Assembly (NCBI GenBank): GCA_913031555.1
Contig: CAJWDO010000047.1
Coordinates: 1-9,140 of the forward strand
Length of the DNA stretch: 9,140 nucleotides
Direction of reading: 5' to 3'
DNA from: an uncultured Alphaproteobacteria bacterium
GTDB taxonomy: Bacteria > Pseudomonadota > Alphaproteobacteria > Puniceispirillales > Puniceispirillaceae
The translations under genes were made by a program, and so were the position numbers. The stretch's first letter is position 1, and every line of letters starts with the position of its first letter. The notes under the pieces were generated by a model. It did no database searches. It was not told the origin of the DNA and worked only from the letters and a program-made list of their open reading frames with translations. Below, piece after piece: positions 7,347-9,140 of the stretch.

Positions 7347-7404
7347 GCCGCCGTGAATTCGGGGTTGCCAGCTTTTTCATAAATTTGCCACAGTCTGGCG
7401 GCAC
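7345..7404. repeat. Perfect 8-bp inverted repeat upstream of ialB
   Basis: GTGCCGCC at 7345-7352 and its exact complement GGCGGCAC at 7397-7404 enclose 44 AT-richer bases. It could be a two-half-site operator or the stem of a leader structure. There is no T-run, so it is not an obvious terminator; chance is not excluded in GC-rich DNA. Confidence 0.4.
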
Positions 7405-7479
7405 CGTTCGATATAAAGTCAGGGGCATGTTTTTCGCGCGCCGCCCGGGACCCTTGGCCTGCAACAATCGGCTTGTATT

Positions 7480-7535
7480 AACTGGCCCGTAATAGCTGGC
7501 CCGTAATAGCTGGCCCGTAATAGCTGGCCTGAAAC
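7480..7535. repeat. 14-bp tandem repeat upstream of ialB
   Basis: AGCTGGCCCGTAAT occurs at 7494-7507 and 7508-7521. A copy with one mismatch precedes it (7480-7493), and a degenerate fourth follows (7522-7535, AGCTGGCC kept). Because 14 is not a multiple of three, the successive TAA triplets at 7490, 7504 and 7518 fall in all three forward frames, blocking any translation from upstream into ialB. The GCTGGCC core also occurs in the 14-bp repeat near ybbA. Confidence 0.92.
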
Positions 7536-7569
7536 AATGGTGGCCAGCAAAAAAGAGGATGACGATCGG

Positions 7570-7614
7570 ACAATGACGGGTCGAACAATGACGGGTCGGG
7601 CAATGACAGTGAAG
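7570..7614 (+). repeat. 15-nt tandem units containing ATG at the ialB start
   Basis: ACAATGACGGGTCGA (7570-7584) and ACAATGACGGGTCGG (7585-7599) differ at one base; a degenerate third, GCAATGACAGTGAAG, fills 7600-7614. In the gene frame they place ATGs at 7573, 7588 and 7603 and encode TMTGR, TMTGR and AMTVK. Each ATG is a usable start for the same signal peptide. Confidence 0.85.
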
Positions 7615-8142
7615 CAGAGTTTCGTTTTATTGATGGCGGCGACGGCGATGACCGCGCTGTTCGGCACAATGCTGTTCGGCACAATGTCGATGGCGGCGGA
7701 ACCGCAACGCATGCTGACTGAAAGGGACTGGCAGGCCTTCCGTGTTGACGAGGGTAAGGACAGGACCTGTTTCATCAGCTCGGTGCCGACCAAATCGACC
7801 GGCAAATACGACCCTGAAAACCGTGGTGAGGTGCGGGTCTTCGTCTCGCACGGCCCCAACAAGGCCGAGCGCAATGTTGTACAGTTCGTCGCCGGCTACA
7901 AGCACAAGAAACATTCTGATGTCACGGTGAAGATCGATGGCAAGAAATTCACCCTCTTCACCATTGAAGGTCGTGCCTATGCCGAATCAGAAGTGGATGA
8001 CATCGCGATGATCAGGTCGATGAAGCGCGGCAAGAAAATGACTGTTGTCGGCACCTCCAGCCGTGGCACGAAAACAACCGACACCTATTCATTGTCCGGG
8101 TTCACCAAGGCGAAAAACCTGATCGACAAGACCTGCAGTTGA
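7573..8142 (+). CDS. Invasion-associated locus B (IalB) family exported protein
   Basis: IalB-family protein (PF06776), a small periplasmic or envelope protein of alphaproteobacteria whose biochemical role is unknown; the family name comes from Bartonella. From the ATG at 7573 the product has 189 aa. A signal peptide reads TVKQSFVLLMAATAMTALFG, continuing LFGTM-LFGTM to a likely cleavage at SMA-A-EP. The mature part starts with a DWQAF-type segment and holds DRTCFISS (Cys66), VAGYKHKKHSDVTVKIDGKK and the hallmark GTSSRGTKTTDTYSL, ending at Cys188; the two Cys could form a disulfide. The start is uncertain: AAAGAGGA ending at 7559 lies 13 bases before 7573; ATGs at 7588 and 7603 work too, and the longest form from 7537 would add an acidic EDDD stretch unusual before a signal peptide. 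It lies upstream of rlmN, a neighbour I associate with this family. Two 15-nt duplications lie inside its signal region. Confidence 0.85.
   Translation: MTGRTMTGRAMTVKQSFVLLMAATAMTALFGTMLFGTMSMAAEPQRMLTERDWQAFRVDEGKDRTCFISSVPTKSTGKYDPENRGEVRVFVSHGPNKAERNVVQFVAGYKHKKHSDVTVKIDGKKFTLFTIEGRAYAESEVDDIAMIRSMKRGKKMTVVGTSSRGTKTTDTYSLSGFTKAKNLIDKTCS
7657..7686 (+). repeat. Perfect 15-bp tandem duplication in the IalB signal peptide
   Basis: CTGTTCGGCACAATG occurs twice head to tail (7657-7671 and 7672-7686) with no mismatch, encoding LFGTM twice at the end of the hydrophobic core. It keeps the frame and lengthens the signal peptide by five residues. Perfect identity suggests a recent event. Confidence 0.93.
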
Positions 8143-8266
8143 CCCCGGACAGGTTCCGGCCCGGTTCGCGTCAGCGCAACCGCCTGTTGACCGCACAAGG
8201 TCACCTCGCATCGGGCCAGACATACAGTCCCCAAGGAATACACCCAAGAAATTCAGGCCAAGGACA

Positions 8267-9140
8267 ATGACAGACGCAGCGCACCTCCAGACACCTGCCG
8301 CAACGCATGCGCCCCGCGATTTGCTTGGCATGGGCGTGGAGGAGCTTGAAGCCGCGATTGTTGCCGCCGGACTGCCGAAATTCCGCGCCCGTCAGCTCTG
8401 GCGCTGGGTCTGGCGGCATGGTCTGACCTCCTTTGAGGAGATGAGCGATCTTGGCAAGCCGGTGCGCCAGACCTTTTCAGACATGTTCACGCTTGACCGG
8501 CCGGCGGTCACGCGGCGCCTGACCTCGACCGATGGCACCATCAAATGGCTGCTTCGCTTTCCGGATGGGAACGAGGCCGAGACAGTCTATATCCCGGACA
8601 AGGATCGCGGCACGCTGTGCATTTCCTCGCAGGTGGGATGCACGCTGACCTGCAGCTTCTGTCACACCGGGACGCAGAAACTTGTTCGCAACCTGTCGGT
8701 TGGCGAGATCACTGGTCAGGTCATGCTGGCCATGGACGAGCTTGGCGACTGGCCCGCCGGCAAGCCGGGTCGGCGGCTGACCAACATCGTGCTGATGGGG
8801 ATGGGCGAACCGCTGTTCAATTACGAGAATGTCGCCAGCGCCATACGAATCATCATGAGCGGCGAAGGCGTCGGGGTGTCGAAGCGGAGAATTACCCTGT
8901 CGACATCCGGTGTGGTGCCGAAAATTGCCAGCTGCGGGGCCGAGCTCGGCGTCAATCTGGCGATCTCGCTTCACGCTGTCCGCGATGAGCTTCGTGACGA
9001 GCTGGTGCCGATCAACAGGAAATACCCGCTTGCCGAATTGATCGAGGCGTGCCGGACCTATCCCGGTCTGTCGAATGCGCGCCGGATCACCTGGGAATAT
9101 GTGATGCTGGACGGGGTCAATGACAGTGATGAGGATTGCG
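8267..9140 (+). CDS. rlmN: Dual-specificity 23S rRNA (A2503-C2) / tRNA (A37-C2) methyltransferase RlmN (3' partial)
   Basis: Radical SAM methyltransferase that methylates C2 of A2503 in 23S rRNA and, in E. coli, A37 of some tRNAs. 291 residues are visible of about 385-400; the frame is open at the right edge. The N-terminal accessory domain begins RDLLGMGVEELE and FRARQLWRWVW. The radical-SAM motif CX3CX2C is Cys125-Cys129-Cys132 (CTLTCSFC). Cys118 and Glu105 match functional positions known from E. coli RlmN. LMGMGEPLFNYENV (176-189), SKRRITLSTSGVVP (205-218), LAISLHA (231-237) and WEYVMLDGVND (276-286) are family hallmarks. The second catalytic Cys (Cys355 in E. coli) lies beyond the window. 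The ATG at 8267 has AAGGA only two bases upstream, too close for an efficient site; no better in-frame start precedes the conserved region. The gap after ialB is 124 bp, with a TTGACC at 8187-8192 but no matching -10, so its promoter is unclear. Confidence 0.93.
   Translation, partial: MTDAAHLQTPAATHAPRDLLGMGVEELEAAIVAAGLPKFRARQLWRWVWRHGLTSFEEMSDLGKPVRQTFSDMFTLDRPAVTRRLTSTDGTIKWLLRFPDGNEAETVYIPDKDRGTLCISSQVGCTLTCSFCHTGTQKLVRNLSVGEITGQVMLAMDELGDWPAGKPGRRLTNIVLMGMGEPLFNYENVASAIRIIMSGEGVGVSKRRITLSTSGVVPKIASCGAELGVNLAISLHAVRDELRDELVPINRKYPLAELIEACRTYPGLSNARRITWEYVMLDGVNDSDEDC

Larger units (their letters stand above)
7283..7572. other. Intergenic region between tesA and ialB
   Basis: No gene is recognisable here. 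The region is more AT-rich than its surroundings between about 7310 and 7420. It carries a weak promoter candidate (7318-7346), an 8-bp inverted repeat (7345-7404) and a 14-bp tandem repeat (7480-7535). An upstream in-frame ATG at 7537 could extend ialB into its right end. I see no hairpin with a T-run after tesA. Confidence 0.5.

Noticed and set aside
7480..7535. CRISPR-like array
   Set aside because: Units are 14 bp and contiguous with no spacers, so this is a simple tandem repeat.
8145..8159. Small hairpin CCGGA-CAGGT-TCCGG after ialB as a terminator
   Set aside because: Only five base pairs and no T-run follows, so it does not meet the usual form of an intrinsic terminator.
8187..8192. 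TTGACC as -35 of an rlmN promoter
   Set aside because: No acceptable -10 sequence lies 16-18 bp downstream (ATCGGG at 17 bp).

Overview
The window looks like ordinary chromosomal DNA of a GC-rich alphaproteobacterium, probably free-living and possibly marine. Three things point there: an IalB-family periplasmic protein gene directly upstream of rlmN, a sulfite-dehydrogenase-type soeABC operon, and a divergent tesA/ybbA pair. The lineage is inferred from gene content only; there is no rRNA or other decisive marker. TGA is the stop codon of most genes here, so the standard code applies.

Layout. (1) Positions 1-4425, + strand: a three-gene operon for a membrane-anchored molybdenum/iron-sulfur oxidoreductase, best matched to SoeABC (cytoplasmic sulfite oxidation to sulfate, electrons to the quinone pool). 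The catalytic subunit enters from the left edge without its first few dozen residues. It overlaps soeB by four bases, and soeC follows after 29 bp. (2) 4407-5638, - strand: a YcaQ/AlkX-type DNA glycosylase gene that appears broken, with an in-frame TGA at 4971-4973 and a probable frameshift near its start. Its 3' end overlaps the 3' end of soeC. (3) 5641-6399, - strand: a YbbA/LolD-type ABC ATPase immediately upstream of the broken gene, without the usual FtsX-like permease. (4) 6400-6616: divergent intergenic region. (5) 6617-7282, + strand: secreted GDSL hydrolase TesA. (6) 7283-7572: intergenic region with a 14-bp tandem repeat. (7) 7573-8142, + strand: IalB-family exported protein. (8) 8267-9140, + strand: rlmN, running off the right edge.

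How the genes relate: soeABC is one functional unit. The divergent tesA/ybbA pairing matches the arrangement known from E. coli, but ybbP is absent next door. ialB and rlmN are neighbours, with no visible functional link.

The most unusual signal is not a gene. Short tandem duplications of 14 or 15 bp cluster at gene starts: upstream of ybbA (3 x 14), upstream of ialB (3-4 x 14), at the 5' end of the glycosylase gene (15-nt units, each beginning with ATG), and twice inside the ialB signal-peptide region (15-nt units). I see no phage, CRISPR, insertion sequence, tRNA or rRNA, and no convincing undescribed multi-gene system.
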